A stretch of DNA of 64,000 nt from Dryococelus australis. Its lineage: Eukaryota > Arthropoda > Insecta > Phasmatodea > Phasmatidae. The position numbers were made by a program, and so were the translations under genes. The stretch lies in the NCBI GenBank assembly GCA_029891345.1, contig CM056993.1:110896123-110960122 (forward strand). The letters run 5' to 3'. Numbering within the stretch: the stretch's first letter is position 1; each line of letters opens with the position of its first letter. Positions 1 to 12,122 of the stretch are shown here, in pieces. The notes under the pieces are model-generated. The model was not told where the DNA came from, made no database searches, and saw only the letters and a list, made by a program, of their open reading frames with translations.

Positions 1-550
1 TGTTTTGGATTACATTTTCATGTGAAACCATTTGCTTTGAAATACTAGTGATGATATTTTGAGCGACTGACAATTTTGGTAAAATTTCTACGATCGCCAG
101 GTTTGCTTTACATGCTCTGAGCCAACGCATGTAAGGGGTAGCGGCCGAGAGAGAGGATGCACTTTTTTGTTTTGCCAGACAACAGCTTCCCCTCTCTAAG
201 GCATGTAAGGTGAGGAAGAAAGGTGTGCGGCTGAGAGAGACAGAAAGACGGGTGAGAGAGAGGACGCTAGGTTGCCACGCTGGTTGCTAGGTAACCTCTT
301 TCCCTCTCGTGGAGGGAGCAAACCACTGTGCCACAGAGCAGTGATAATTGGTGGTGCATGTGACGTATTTCACATCCAATTACTAGATGTTTGCATAAAC
401 AACCAACTTAAAAACAATTGTTACGGAAAATCCTTGGTGACGGGACTGGAATATATTTCAATCTAGACAATATTCAATAAATTATACAAACTGGTAGCTA
501 TAGCATTATTTATACAGGAGTTTTGCCGGGACCATTAAAAATTAACTGTG
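1..550 (-). repeat. Dispersed repeat R1, copy 1 (partial)
   Basis: This stretch is the reverse complement of part of R1 copies 2 (15040-16829) and 3 (44157-47468). Shared landmarks are the block that reads GTCGCTCAAAATAG in the other copies (here GAGCGAC near 60), the AGAGAGAGGA/CTCTCTCTCACC tract, the paired AGGGGAAG motifs, and the segment around 355-430 containing GACGTATTTCACATCCA and TTTGCATAAACAACCA. Similarity fades near 550. The copy is cut by the window start, so its full length is unknown. No transposase is visible. Confidence 0.75.
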
Positions 551-1543
551 GGTAGGGTGTATTGGAACATACATATTGGGTACAATGAAAGTCCACGGTA
601 CAATAGTTACCATAGAAAATACTATATTTGATGAGCGTAAAAATGAGATGGCATCAATATTTTCGTTTACGTCTCAAGGAAACATTAATATCCTTAAAAA
701 TAATTTGGTTAGGATTTTTAGTATTTGTTTAGCTTTGTATATTACATATATGTTTAATCTATCTACCCATAGTTGTTTAAGACTAAAATTAAACAAATTG
801 TGCTTTCTGTGGTGCACAACTTGTCACTGAGCTTGAAGTTGACTGTAATGTTCTGTGCTGAAAAATATTTCTAACTCACTCTTGTAATAATTTTTTTAAA
901 AGTATTACTGTGTAAAAACTCTTAATTAAATGCAGTCAATATTTTATGTACTAGACTATGGTTGAAACATTTTCAAACCACCACAAGTTACAAGTTTCTA
1001 GGTTTACCCATTTATTATCTTCGTATTATGTAGCATATACTGTTAATTATTTTGAAGATTTCTGTAGGTGGTATGTTTTGTAATGAATTATTTATCCAGT
1101 TATAAACTGGAGACCACCCTTACTGCTACTCAAAAATAAATACTGACCTTAAATTTTTTGGGTGGTGAAACTATATCAGAATTTAATTTTTTTTTTTTTT
1201 AAATGAACATTGGAATTAAACACAAACTTAAATTCAGAGGAATAAGGTAGTTGATTGTAGACTAGGTACCTGTTTTTGTTTCATATTTGGTGAGCTAGGT
1301 GATTAATTAATTTACATGTTAAAAAAAAGTCTGAAGCAAAGAATTACTTGTAAAATTTTATTTCATAATGTAATGTACTTTTAATAGTAAAGCATGACTT
1401 AGAAATTTGTTCCAGAAATATTCTATTTAATTATTTTAATCCTAAGTAAAATACTTTTACACTTAAATATAAAACTCAAATTCCACTAATGTAGTATGCA
1501 TTGAGATTCTGTTGTATCAGTAATACAGTTAGTATCAGTAATA
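551..1543. other. AT-rich intron, nothing recognised
   Basis: Low-complexity AT-rich sequence with a T tract near 1187-1200. No coding similarity, RNA gene or transposon end was recognised. Confidence 0.6.
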
Positions 1544-1720
1544 CAGTTAACTCTCATTTCTAAGACCCCTGGAATAGCAACCCTCTCAAAAAAACAACCT
1601 TTTTTGGGGGGAACCATGCAAAAAATTTAATTAAAAGGTTTTTCCAATAATGACTCCCTTGAAATCACAACCCTATTCCTGGTGGGAGCCATAAAAGGTT
1701 TTAGAATCCAGTGTTTACTG
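1544..1720. mobile_element. Short pogo/Tigger-type MITE (177 bp)
   Basis: The ends are imperfect inverted repeats: CAGTTAACTCTCATTTCTAA at the left, and CAGTAAACACTGGATTCTAA when the right end is read in reverse. Both ends are flanked by TA (1542-1543 and 1721-1722), the target-site duplication of the Tc1/mariner/pogo superfamily. It has no coding capacity. Assignment to pogo rests on the CAGT start and TA duplication. Confidence 0.65.
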
Positions 1721-2111
1721 TATAACAAACAGGTTAAAGAACAAGAAACTAATATGAATCTGCCCTTTTGTGTGTTAGTGACAATTCCTCTAATTCACAT
1801 TTTTCATTTAAGGCTTGGTCTCATTCACGATGTTGAATTTTCTGTTTATTTGCCATAACTTTCTTTTCATTGAAATAACTAAATATTTCTTATTGTAACA
1901 TATTTTCATTTTCAAATACCTTCAAATGTAGTTACCAAATGCTATCCATGCATTGCCTAGTAATTGTGAAATGGCAAGAACCCATTAATAGTTTATAAAA
2001 ATAATGCTTTACTAATTGCATCATAATTACTTGACAACAGTGTAATGTACTAATATTGTTTGAGAGGTATAGTTGTAGTTTCAAAATAATGTCTCTAAAC
2101 TACCGAAATAA
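1721..2111. other. AT-rich intron, nothing recognised
   Basis: No ORF, RNA or repeat signal was recognised in this stretch. Confidence 0.6.
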
Positions 2112-2981
2112 GCATACTTTGGATTAACAATAAAAAAAATTAACAATCAAAATTAATAATTAATAAAGTGTAATTTTTATCTTATTAGTTAATTTAATAA
2201 CTAATTGACCTTTAACTTTTAATTGTTAAAATATCTGGTTAATGATTAAAACTAACGTTAGTTAACTTTGCAATTGCCTGGAGGCCGAAGATGACAACCA
2301 AATATATGCAAATGCTATTAATATCTTGACAACTTCTTAAAAATACCCAACATGTTTGACGGCAGGCAAGTTCCACACCATGATATACAGATTGATACAC
2401 TGATTTTATGTACTGAATCGAAGATCTTTGTTAATTACACGCAACACGATTGTGAGGTATGCGAGATGCTAACGTTGCAATCTATCAATACAATCTCTCA
2501 CTATGCAAAAGTCACAGTTGCACTGTTGGTAGTTGTGCGGCATGCACATTTAGATTGTTTTTGTAGTGTAGGCACTGCACTAGTCTGGCTTCGTGCTGAG
2601 TTGTGCTATAAGAATTTAGTTTCGAAATTTTATTTCAAATGGTTTTGTAGAAGATTGTCAATTCATCGTTTTGATAAATACTAAGTAGGCCTATCTGATT
2701 CTGCATCTAGTAACCAAGTTATATTTTTTTTCTGTGACAGTAAATTGTGATTTTTCTGATGTTTTGAATAGACTAAAAACTTTTTTGAGACTTTATTTTA
2801 ACTGTAAAATTTCTGATGTTCTCTAACCTTTAACTTTGATCAGTTATTTTTGTTTTAACTTAAAACTATAATCAGTGAAATTGCGTGGATTTTAACTTCT
2901 AACTTCAATCAGTTAACTTTTTCTTACTCTAACTGTAAACTTTAATCAGTTAGATTATTTTGTTAACTTTCCCAAGAATGG
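2112..2981. mobile_element. Candidate non-autonomous element with TAAC-rich ends
   Basis: Both ends are dense in short TTAAC/GTTAA and ATCAGTTA motifs. The right flank (2826-2970) has about three degenerate copies of TAACTTTNATCAGTTA spaced about 60 bp apart; the left flank (2110-2270) holds inverted counterparts and the palindrome ACTAACGTTAGT. The left end GCATACTTTGGATTAACAA and the right end read in reverse, CCATTCTTGGGAAAGTTAAC, are weakly similar. The 110-codon frame at 2352-2684 resembles nothing I know. No clean target duplication is visible, so the boundaries are approximate. Confidence 0.35.
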
Positions 2982-3113
2982 AAGAAACCAGAAAACAGTA
3001 TTTCAACATTGTGTGAGGGGCTGAGTGTTAACACATCATTTAATTGCAGTTAAAACCTGCAAATGGTAGTGGTTTAGAGCAAAGCTGTATGATTTGTGTT
3101 GCTGTGTTGGCAG

Positions 3114-3402
3114 ACACAGTGGAGAGCAAGCTGGAGAGTGCCCTGGAGCAATGGGTGGAGTTTGAGGAGCAGCTGGACGGCCACACAGCGTGGTTCCGTA
3201 CCATGGAGGGTGTGTTCAGGGAGCAGCCCCTGCAGGCGACCCTGGAGGAGAAGGCTGCCCAGCTGGAGGGCTACCATGCCCAGCGAGCACTCATCACCAG
3301 CAAGGAACCAGAGATTGACGAATTTGTGGACCGCTCCCACGCTCTCCTGCACAGCAGTGGAACTGACCGCATCAAGCCTCTCATCTCACAGATTAGCAAC
3401 AG
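3114..3402 (+). CDS. Msp300: Rod exon 1 of window: spectrin repeat 1
   Basis: The acceptor is TTGGCAG|AC and the donor is AACAG|GTACAC. The exon begins with two bases that finish a codon and ends with AG, which joins G of the next exon to make Arg. It encodes most of a spectrin repeat: helix A with ALEQWVEFEEQL, helix B with the TLEEKAAQLEGYH motif, and helix C ending ISNR. The GC-rich, leucine/glutamate-rich codon use contrasts sharply with the AT-rich flanks. The upstream exon is not in the window. Confidence 0.88.
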
Positions 3403-3736
3403 GTACACTCTCAGGCTTACCCTCTGGAACTAAGTGCCAACACCTGGCATAATAAAACGAAAGCTGTTTGAGAAAAATAATATACTGATATATTTATGTA
3501 CAAATAAAGGATAATATGCAACCTGGCATACAGGACCTGCCACAGGCCTACACTGCCAAATTGCCACAAGGGCATAAAATAAATTTTTGGGAATCAATGG
3601 ACATGGAGCTGGAAACATAAGAAACAAAGTAAGAAAGGTTCTGGAACTTACAAAGACATTGACTCTTAACACGTATGATTAAAGAGATGTTGAAGTTCCT
3701 TGGACTTGTATGTACATGTAACCATACGCCTACTGA
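3403..3736. other. Intron, nothing recognised
   Basis: Minus-strand frames overlap here but show no codon bias or family similarity. I see no functional element. Confidence 0.5.
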
Positions 3737-4307
3737 CAGGCCCCGTAGCCAGGGGGGGTTTTGGGTGTCTGGACACCCCTTGAAATATTGAACTAAATTG
3801 GAAAAATTACTCATGGTAACATGTATGGTGGTCTAGCTATTGCAATGAGATGCACTTAGAAGTAATAGATAATGGGGTGTTTGACTGTTTGTTGTGCATA
3901 AAAATACTATTATTTGGTTGGATGGTTGACCTTGGGCATATGATCGTTGACATTGGAGCTTTTACCCTGTAGTGCGCCTGCGCGAGCTGAGACTGGCCAA
4001 GGTATTTTACTTTAATGTTCAACAGACAAATTTAGTGTATAATGTGATTGAGGGGAGCACTGGGGCCCGTGCCCCCTCCCCTTCACAAAATACTTCCAAG
4101 AGTTTCAGAAAGTTAATCTTCAAAAATATTACGATGTCTGCCAGCTGTACATTCAATATTTAGATTCTAAAACCACTTAAATAGCACCAATTTGAACTTT
4201 AAAATCCAAATTTTCCCGGGGGAGAACCACCAGACCCCCCTCCCTCCTTTAATTGGGGTTAGCAGTGAAGAACACCCCCCGAAATAAAATCTTGGCTACG
4301 GCCCTCC
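3737..4307. mobile_element. MITE with GGCCGTAGCC-type inverted ends
   Basis: The left end reads CAGGCCCCGTAGCCAGGGGG; the right end in reverse reads GGAGGGCCGTAGCCAAG. Both are followed by a G-run segment (GGGGGTTTTGGG and CGGGGGG). ACTGA occurs at 3732-3736 and at 4308-4312, a likely 5-bp target duplication. Its interior has no meaningful ORF. I do not know its superfamily. Confidence 0.6.
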
Positions 4308-5244
4308 ACTGATACTTTATTTTCCAGTCCTGGTGCAAGGGAGCCACGATTCTTTTGAAAATGTTGTGGTGGAAGAGTGGGAGAGGGAAGTATGATGGTG
4401 ACAATATAATTAAGTTACACAACATTACATAAATTATGATAATAATGAATACTTAATTAATATTGCTAGTTGTTACTGAATCACCTTGACTTAATTTCAT
4501 GAAATCTCACAAAATAACAGTGATCAAAACATAATGCACATGCACTAATTTTCTCTCAATTATTTAAAACATTTGCTGACTATTGCATTTTGGCAAACTA
4601 TTTGAATACTGATATGAAACTTGATCATTGTTATTTAGACTTTCTCACTCTGGGGTGTGGATTCACACTGCTAGAGTCATACCAAGTCCTGAGTCGTTAT
4701 TTATTCCCTGATAAGGAATTTTAAGAAAATAATTATCACTAAGAAGCATTATTTATTCACTACCACTTAACACTAATCTAATATTGTCTTAATTCATGCA
4801 CAGTTGAAGTGTGATTTTGATGCACTTAGCACTTTGTCTTTGTCTGCAAAATAATTTTGAAATTTACCTAGAGTGGTAATTGATGGCTTGCGATAGTGGT
4901 GGTGGGGCCAGTGGGGGTGGGATGTGCATGGTGCATGCATGGCTGCTGTTCGAGAAGTACATCATGACACATGATGCAGGTTGTGTGGACCAGATGCATG
5001 CAACAAACGGTTGCAGGTCTATGAATAAAAAATGTAAAGTTCATACATGCTAATATGGGTGCTGATTATAAGTTTCATTGTTAACCAGCAATATACCCTC
5101 ACAGTTTATAAAAATAGTTATCAACATGAAATCAGTATTCAGAGTATTTATTGCTTGGTAGGCAGGTTCATGTGGGCAGAAAGAAGGAACTAAGGAGCAG
5201 AACAAGGCCTAGTGTGAGAGTGGTTGTTGTTTGTGTGTGTTCAG
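4308..5244. other. Intron, nothing recognised
   Basis: Mostly AT-rich. A G-rich stretch near 4890-4960 (GGTGGTGGGGCCAGTGGGGG) is the only compositional feature. The 3' end supplies the acceptor of the next exon. Confidence 0.5.
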
Positions 5245-5547
5245 GTACCAGCTGCTGCATGTGCTGAGCAAGGAGGTGATCAACAGGTGGCAGGGGCTGG
5301 TGGAGAACCACAAGGCTTATCAGGACAAGCTGACTGACATGCTGGGCTGGCTGGAGCCCCTGGAGGAACACCTGGCCATCCTGCAGTCAGAGGGCTCACC
5401 TGACAAGCTGCAAGTACTCTTGCTGGAGCGAGAGCAGGCTGCCCACAAGTTGGGCTCCCTCACCGCTGCTGGGGAGCGCCTCTTTCCTGACACATCTGCC
5501 CAAGGCAGGGAGCACATCCGTCAGCAGCTGCGCGAAGTCAGGGACAG
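5245..5547 (+). CDS. Msp300: Rod exon 2: end of repeat 1, most of repeat 2
   Basis: The acceptor is GTGTTCAG|GT and the donor is GACAG|GTAACT. The first base completes Arg with the preceding exon (SN-R-YQ); the exon ends with AG, again split before G. It encodes the last turns of repeat 1 (YQLLHVLSKEV), then repeat 2 with VENHKAY in helix A and the helix C motif LFPDTSAQGREHIRQQL. This P-T-G-R-Q motif recurs in exons 9 and 12. Confidence 0.9.
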
Positions 5548-7538
5548 GTAACTTCTACCTGCTCATGCCACTGCCACTTGTGATACTCATACAATGTGTA
5601 CGTTGATGTGATGTGACATCTAAATTTCAGGCATGAAAATGAAAAATGTGGCATAATGATGAGCTAGTATCCAAGTTTGGAGGTGTTGTCACCTATCCAT
5701 TTATCACTCTTCAATAAAGTGCTGAAGTGTTTACATTGAGGCAATGCAAGCATGTGACACTTCTAAACCAACTTCTTGAACTTCATGTGAAAGCTCCCAT
5801 GCCTGCTAAATATGCTAGGTTTTGCAAAATAATCAAACATAATTTGCCAACATGAATGAAGTTTTAGTGTACTCATGCCTGAGCAATAAGACAGCTCTGT
5901 ACATAGGCCTATTCGCATTACAAACATATCTTATGGTGCTCCGCATCGTTTTTTCAGGATCCCACAAGCTAACTGGCTTATGCTAATCTTTTATATTACT
6001 ACTTGCTGCCAATAAATAGATAATATAATAAACTATGTATGTGTATTTTGTATATAAAGATCCATTTTTGCATGTTGTACTGGATTCGTACTCCACCCAA
6101 TATAAAATATACTAATACTACTGCAGGCGACTCTGCCTGGCTATAAGAGCCTTTAAGGTGACTGGGGGCTTGCTAAATATAAAAGATGGGAATCTTCTTA
6201 AATGTCTTTATTTAGAACTTGTAACTCACACGTGAACAACACTTTACAATGTATTCTTACGTTTAGACGAGAGAGCAATTACGTTATACTATTTATTAAT
6301 ATGCGAGCCACTCTGTCGGATATCTAGCTAGGGTCCTTTTGACGTCACGTTGGAACAGTTCACCTTATGTAGATGCCGAAAGCTGCATCCCCTCGATGTA
6401 TCGACAGCGAGGTTCCGGCACACCCCGCTCATGGCCCTTCTTAAGAGGTCGGCCACTGGCGGACGTCCTGACAGTGTCTCACACGTATGGAAGGTGTCTG
6501 CCTCGCGATGAGCCTCACGCTGGCCTATATTGCCAGTTTGTTTAATGTCGCGCCACATTGTTTAATTTTGTACTGCTTGACACAATCCCTGGCATCCTGC
6601 TTTCCACTTAATATGATGCTGGGTTCACGCATGAGCGTTAGCTAAGGGTGCGTTCAGACCACTACAATATGTTACTAAAGGTAATACACTTTATAATTTC
6701 TAAATAGTTTTTGGATTAAGAATGAGTACATAAATAAATATTGTTCATGGTTGTAAATATAAGGGACCCGATGCCTGTGGCTCATACTGTTGTTAACTAT
6801 TTCTATAAAACTACCTAATTTACAGTAAAAGTGGAAACAACATGTGACATAAAACTTTTTCACACAAAATTGTGTCACATTTATTGCAAGATAGAGTGGC
6901 TACTAAAACCTACAAATCTTAAGCTCCTACAGTTATTGTATTTGCTACCTACTGCTGTTGTTATGTTGGCTCTTATTTTTCCTTTATTTCAGTCTGGGAA
7001 GTAGTAAATATCTGAATTAAGTTTACTTACGAGACCAAAACTCATAGATTTAATAACTATTTAAAATGATGAACAAAGAATGTCAACAATTATATGATTT
7101 ACAAATAATACTTTGGGTAATACAGTATTCACAAACAAAGAGTTACAATAAATCTGTGCTGTACCACTTCATTTAAGCACAGCTCATCTAAAGTAACTCT
7201 TTCTTGTTAACAGCATACTGCTTCTGCTTTGCTAATTTTCTAAAGATATTATTGTCCATTTGTGATACATTGGACTCACCATCTATTGAAGCTTGATATT
7301 TTGTAACATTTGCAAAGAAGAGTTTTATAGGTCTTAAAAAAAATTCACAGACTTTTTCTTAAATGGCATAATATATGCTTGCTTGCCTTTATTTCAAGTA
7401 CAAGATAGTGCTTTCCATGTCAGCAACCTCAAACTCCATACAGTGAACCAACCTTTCAAAATTAAGACATATTAATTATATATTTTTTGTATGGGAGCAA
7501 TATTGATGACACATCAAATGTAAAATAATTTGTATGTT
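5548..7538. other. Intron; possible solo-LTR-like segment near 6000-6350
   Basis: Mostly AT-rich. Read on the minus strand, about 6350-6100 holds an AT-rich TATA-like stretch, then an AATAAA signal just before TTTAAGAAG. That arrangement would fit an LTR R region, but no second LTR, primer site or target duplication was found. At 6640-6660 there is GGGTGCGTTCAGACC, which resembles DNA-transposon ends, without a partner. Both readings are tentative. Confidence 0.25.
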
Positions 7539-8718
7539 CAGGGGTTGTACAAAATCAAACGAACACCCTGGTCTAAACATCTCATATCTGGTGTAATTTT
7601 CTGACTTATCTGTGGTGCACGATCGTTGCCGTTTGTTTTCCCCTTGTACTTAACCTCTCTGGAAGTGGTGGTTTGTTGATCTAGTGTCATGTTTGACCTT
7701 ACAGACTTCCAATGATGGCAAATTCTTCGTGCCAAATTAGTTGGTGTATCCGTGACAACTGTCACAAATCTACTAGGGCCATCAAGAGCTACTGTATCTT
7801 GCATCATTACAGCATACAGAGTTCAAGGGGAAAAATTGTCTGCTAAACACAGTAGTGGAAGAAAACGGGAACTTACAGATAGAGACAGAAGGGCATTAAA
7901 GAGGATTGTTACATTTAATAAGACCACTGTCACAAAAGTGACTGCTGAGCTTAATATGTGACTAGAGAACACAGTGTCAACTAAAACATTGGGATGAGAA
8001 CTGCATAAACAAAACATTCATGGCAGACACGCTATTGCCAAACCTCTTGTAAACGAGGTATTGCAAAATAAAACTTGAGTGGTGCAAGGAGCACAAAATC
8101 TGGACTACCAACCAGTGGACACATCTCATGTGGTCCAGTGAGTCTATGTTTACATACGGAAAACACAATGGGCAGTTTACAATCCAGACTGTCATCTTCC
8201 AACCATGCAACATGGGGGAGGTTCTGTCATGGTTTGGGGAGTCATATTGTGGTTTTGAGTGGGTCCTATTGTCACAGTGAAAGGAAAGGTAACTGATATG
8301 GTCTATGAAACCAATTTAGATGATCATGTTAATTCAGTGGCGCAGGCATTGCTCCCAGCAGGGGTTGGAATCTGCCGAGAGGATAATGCCCCAACTCACA
8401 TGGCTGGAAATGTCCAAGAGTAGTTTGATGAGCATGAGGATGCATAACATATTTTCCCTGGTCTCCACAATTGCCTGATTTGAATATTGTCGAGCCATTG
8501 TGGATTGTATTGGAAAACAAATTTAGGGCATGTTACCCACCTCCAACATCTCTCACGGAACTGGAGCAGTTTCTTTTCCAGAAATGGTATAAATTCCCAT
8601 TGACCACCATTCAGGATTTATATGCATCAATCTCCAGGAGGATTAAGGATGTTTTGGATGCTAAAGGTGGACCTACACCATATTAGGTGGGTGTTCATAT
8701 TATTTTGTCCAATGTGTG
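7539..8718 (+). mobile_element. Tc1/mariner element, degenerate
   Basis: The left end CAGGGGTTGTACAAAATC and the right end in reverse CACACATTGGACAAAATAA share the ACAAAAT...GAACACCC inverted repeat typical of Tc1-like elements. TA follows the right end (8719-8720); the left TA has decayed. About 1.2 kb long, the normal size for the family. It sits in the intron upstream of the exon at 8934, with its right end 215 bp from it, in the same orientation as the gene. Confidence 0.85.
7688..8686 (+). pseudogene. Tc1-type DDE transposase pseudogene
   Basis: A Tc1 transposase cuts and pastes the element by a DDE/D RNase-H-fold reaction in the nucleus. The N-terminal helix-turn-helix region is readable at 7752-7961 (VSVTTVTNLLGPSRATVSC and the following GRKRELT hook). 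Later landmarks are GGSVMVWG near 8215, EDNAPTH near 8380 (second catalytic Asp) and PDLNIVEPLW near 8475 (third acidic residue). The copy is dead: several in-frame stops and frameshifts break it, and the first catalytic position reads WSSES where the family has an Asp (WSDES). Confidence 0.85.
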
Positions 8719-8900
8719 TAGCTGGCTTGTTATGAAATTTTTAAAAAAGTTATTTTGGGGATGGTGCTGCAAATGATTCTTACAGTACAATATTTTGGAC
8801 ACGGAAAAATTCATAAACACATCCTTATATGGGAATATCTCCTTAAGTGTATAACTTTGGCAGGTAGCTCTAGGTACTATATAAGTGTGCAGAAAAAGAA

Positions 8901-8933
8901 GTGTGTGTGTGTGTGTGTGCATGTGTGTGGTAG
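8901..8933. repeat. GT microsatellite abutting a 3' splice site
   Basis: An uninterrupted GT run is followed by CATGTGTGTGGTAG, and the exon at 8934 starts immediately after. The tract occupies the place where a polypyrimidine tract would normally lie. Confidence 0.9.
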
Positions 8934-9123
8934 GTGGGACCAGCTGGAGGAAGGCATCAAGGAGCAGCAGAAGCGGCAGGACGCGCAGTCTCTGCAATGG
9001 AGCAGCTACCAGGAGATGCTGCAGCAGACACTTGCATGGCTCGACACTATGGAGAAGACCCTGCAGCATGATACTGCCTGGACCTCACCTCAGGAGATTC
9101 GCTCCAAACTATTGAGGCACAAG
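8934..9123 (+). CDS. Msp300: Rod exon 3: end of repeat 2, first half of repeat 3
   Basis: The acceptor is TGGTAG|GT and the donor is CACAAG|GTGTGT. The first base completes Arg (DR-WDQ); the exon ends on a full codon. It encodes the C-terminal turn of repeat 2 and helix A of repeat 3 (LQWSSYQEML, AWLDTMEKTL) up to SPQEIRSKLLRHK. The intron after RHK falls at the position matching the ends of exons 6 and 13. The acceptor lacks a pyrimidine tract (a GT repeat instead), but phase and sequence continuity make the exon secure. Confidence 0.88.
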
Positions 9124-11289
9124 GTGTGTACTCACCACCTGCTCCCTCTCTTTATCTGCACAGCCATGCTTGGCAGTAAAAACAGAAAGCTTTGGATTCT
9201 GTCTACCTGCAGCTATTTTACATGTTTGAGGTCTCAAAATGCATGAGCGCTAAGGCCGATCCTTGCTCACTCACCACTTGCTTCATCACCTCTATGCACA
9301 AGGAGGTTAACTGAAGTGCAGGTTTTCTGTCTGTGACTTGCCTGAATGTGACTTTAAGCTGTGAGACTATAATTTTATGGCACGCTGTGAAAGTATGATG
9401 CATGTCTGAAGACAATTTAGAAGTTTCTGTATGGAAAATTTAGCAGTTCAAACTGATTATCAAAACACTTGTTTTAGCCATTTTCACATCCTAGAAAGTG
9501 ATCTTTGGGACTGAAATGAGAACTTTAAACTGGTCTTTGTGCACAAAATTATTCTCAAATGCTTTTCGTGTTTAGACACTACTACTAAAAGCTGTCCCAA
9601 TTCAAATCAGCTTCTGCTGAATTTACAGATGTTGGCCGATGATGTTGACAGAATTAGTCTATGAGCCAGAGAAATGTGGGGTCAACTCGAACATAAAGCT
9701 GAGTATTTCATATTTTGTCAATTGGATACTGCTGAACACGAATATCATAATATGGACATCAAAATCTGTTGCTTTCTACCTTGAAATGGCATTCAAAAAT
9801 GGTGACTCAGCTGTCTGACCCTCTTTATAGTTAATTTGATGTAGTGTCTTTTCTAGTCAATATTTTTGAATTGTGTTAAAAGTATTTTGCCCATATTGAA
9901 CAGCAGAATAGATAAATACATAGGTATTTAATAGTTAATAATAGCATACATGAATTAATCAGCAAGAGAAAAGATGTTATCAATATGTCTTTATGTATGC
10001 CCATGTTGTAATGCGAATAGGTACTCTAAAAGCCTCTTTGGTTTACACTCCCTTATTCTTTCTATCTTTTGGTGTGACACAAAATGAACAATTATGATGT
10101 TTGAAGTTAGTGTATTTTACTTACAGACAATAGATAATTATCCACCATTATGCAAAATTTTAAATACAGTATGTCTTGTTTTCTTTAAAAAACACATCAG
10201 GCATGTCAATTTTTGAACTAAGAAAGCTTAATAACTTTCGTTTAGAAAAGAAGCATTACAATTTTTTTCCCGGATTGTCAGATAGAGGAAATGTGGGAAT
10301 TGTTTATCGCCGATAAAAACAATAGCATTTCTTTCGCTGCTGGAAGTAAGATAAATTTATTATTCTGTTTGTTATTTTGCAGTCGTCGTTTTCAAAAGAT
10401 CTGCACACACAAAACACGTAAAATAAATATGAAATACCGGTTGTAAACACAAAGGACACAGAAAAAAATATGTAGGTACTTGCATTCAGAATACTGAACA
10501 TAAGCTCACTAAATTTCGACAGTTCTAGAAACGTAGCATGGTCACAATGTATCCTTGCACCACAGCTGCTGTGTCTATGACTAAGGCAATGAGTGTAAAC
10601 AAACAACTGCTATGATCAGTGTAGGATACCATTCCAATCTACCTTATTTTTATAATGGCAAAGTCATACTGCTGGGGCTCCATTAATTTTATTGCCAGTG
10701 GATTGGATGGGGTTGGGAGTGACTTTAGTTTAACGTCTTTCATGAGATGGTGTTTTTTTGCACCTATTTTTACGAGACTGTATCATTTTTAATTACATAT
10801 TGTTTTAGTGGACAAGTCGAAAATTAGCTTGTATGAAAGAAACATTCAAATGATTATATAACCTGTCAAGTTTTAACCTCACCGAAAGAAAACTTGAAAA
10901 ATATGTAGTTCGTACAGTAATTAGAATATTAAACACATTCGGGACATAAATATATTTTTGGCAAAGTTTGTTTTCCATACAATAGACGTGTTTTTTCCAC
11001 AATGCAAAACTGAGTTGAAATGGTGGCTTTTTAGATCACGTACATTAAAAAAATTCTAATAACCATTTCAAAATATGTTATTTACAATACACGCTTTCAA
11101 AACACGTTATTTACAATACACGCTGACTTACTGTTCATAATTCCTATTTTAAAACTCTTGAATACATGTTGTTCTATTGCAATCCTTACTATATGTTTCT
11201 CTGCCATCAATACAAAATAATTAGCTGAATTATTTAATAAATACAACACTTCACTAGCTTTCTGAAACTAGTAAACTACAATACTACCA
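9124..11289. other. Intron, nothing recognised
   Basis: AT-rich intron. Scattered short frames on the minus strand (for example 10304-10606) lack codon bias and known motifs. No transposon ends were paired. Confidence 0.5.
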
Positions 11290-11447
11290 CGTGACAATAG
11301 GGAAAATGGCGGACCACACCATATACACGTGTCAATAAAAAGTATTGAATAAAAGTATCTATATGCACGTCACGATATTCAATACTTTCGATACAGCCCA
11401 GTATCGAGGGATATTGAGGTATCAAAGTATTGAATGGCCCATCTCTA
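11290..11447. mobile_element. hAT-type transposon end fragment
   Basis: Read in reverse from 11447 the sequence starts TAGAGATGGGCCATTCAATA and has repeated ATACTTT/GATAC motifs typical of hAT subterminal regions. The opposite end was not found upstream, so this is a truncated end. If intact, an 8-bp target duplication would begin at 11448 (GTTAATAC). Confidence 0.45.
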
Positions 11448-11677
11448 GTTAATACTGATATAAATATTACCTAATGAGTTATTAAATAGTTGTTTGGAAT
11501 TACGCTTTGTCAGAAACGATATGGTCTGCTGTCTCATTAGCAGTTTTCATCTTAGTAATAACTGAATGTAAACCTGTAGAGTGTTTCTAAGTATGCATTG
11601 CTGAATTTTGCCTTAAGTAGAAGTGCAGTAAATTGTGTGTAGTGTCTTTTACAAGCAATTTGTGTATGTAAATGCAG

Positions 11678-11957
11678 ACCATTCTCCAAGAAGTGATATC
11701 TCACAAGCGCATAATGGAGGCAGTGACGGAGAAGGCCCAGGCATTGGTGCAGTCGACAGGCAACAAGACAGCTGGCAAGGAGGTGCAGGAAACAGTTGCC
11801 TCCATCAACAAGCGATATGAGCTGCTGGTGAACAACCTGCTGGTGCTCATCACTCAGCTGGAGGAGGCTTTGGATGCCTTCCAGCAGTTTCATGACCTGC
11901 AGAAGTCCCACCAGGACTTCCAGAAGCAGCTGTGGGACCGATTGGCAGCCTACTCAG
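11678..11957 (+). CDS. Msp300: Rod exon 4: second half of repeat 3, start of repeat 4
   Basis: The acceptor is AATGCAG|AC and the donor is ACTCAG|GTACTC. It starts on a full codon directly after RHK of exon 3 and ends with one base (G) of a split Asp codon. It encodes helices B-C of repeat 3 (VTEKAQALVQ, INKRYELLVNN) and helix A of repeat 4 (FQQFHDLQKSHQDFQKQLWD). The SHQDF segment corresponds to the H-x-x-[YF] signature of the even-numbered repeats. Confidence 0.9.
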
Positions 11958-12122
11958 GTACTCAATGACAGGTTTTGATTGTGTCTTTCCTTTCTTTCTT
12001 CTTTGTTTTGTCAAGTAATAAAGAAACTTTTAGGGCTTTTAATTTCTTTTGCTACAATGTATGGTGTGTTTGGAATGTACTGTAGTACACTCCTTTAGAA
12101 AGCACTATCACTTCGATAAGTC
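11958..12122. other. Intron start, nothing recognised
   Basis: Short AT-rich interval between exon 4 and a MITE. Confidence 0.5.
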
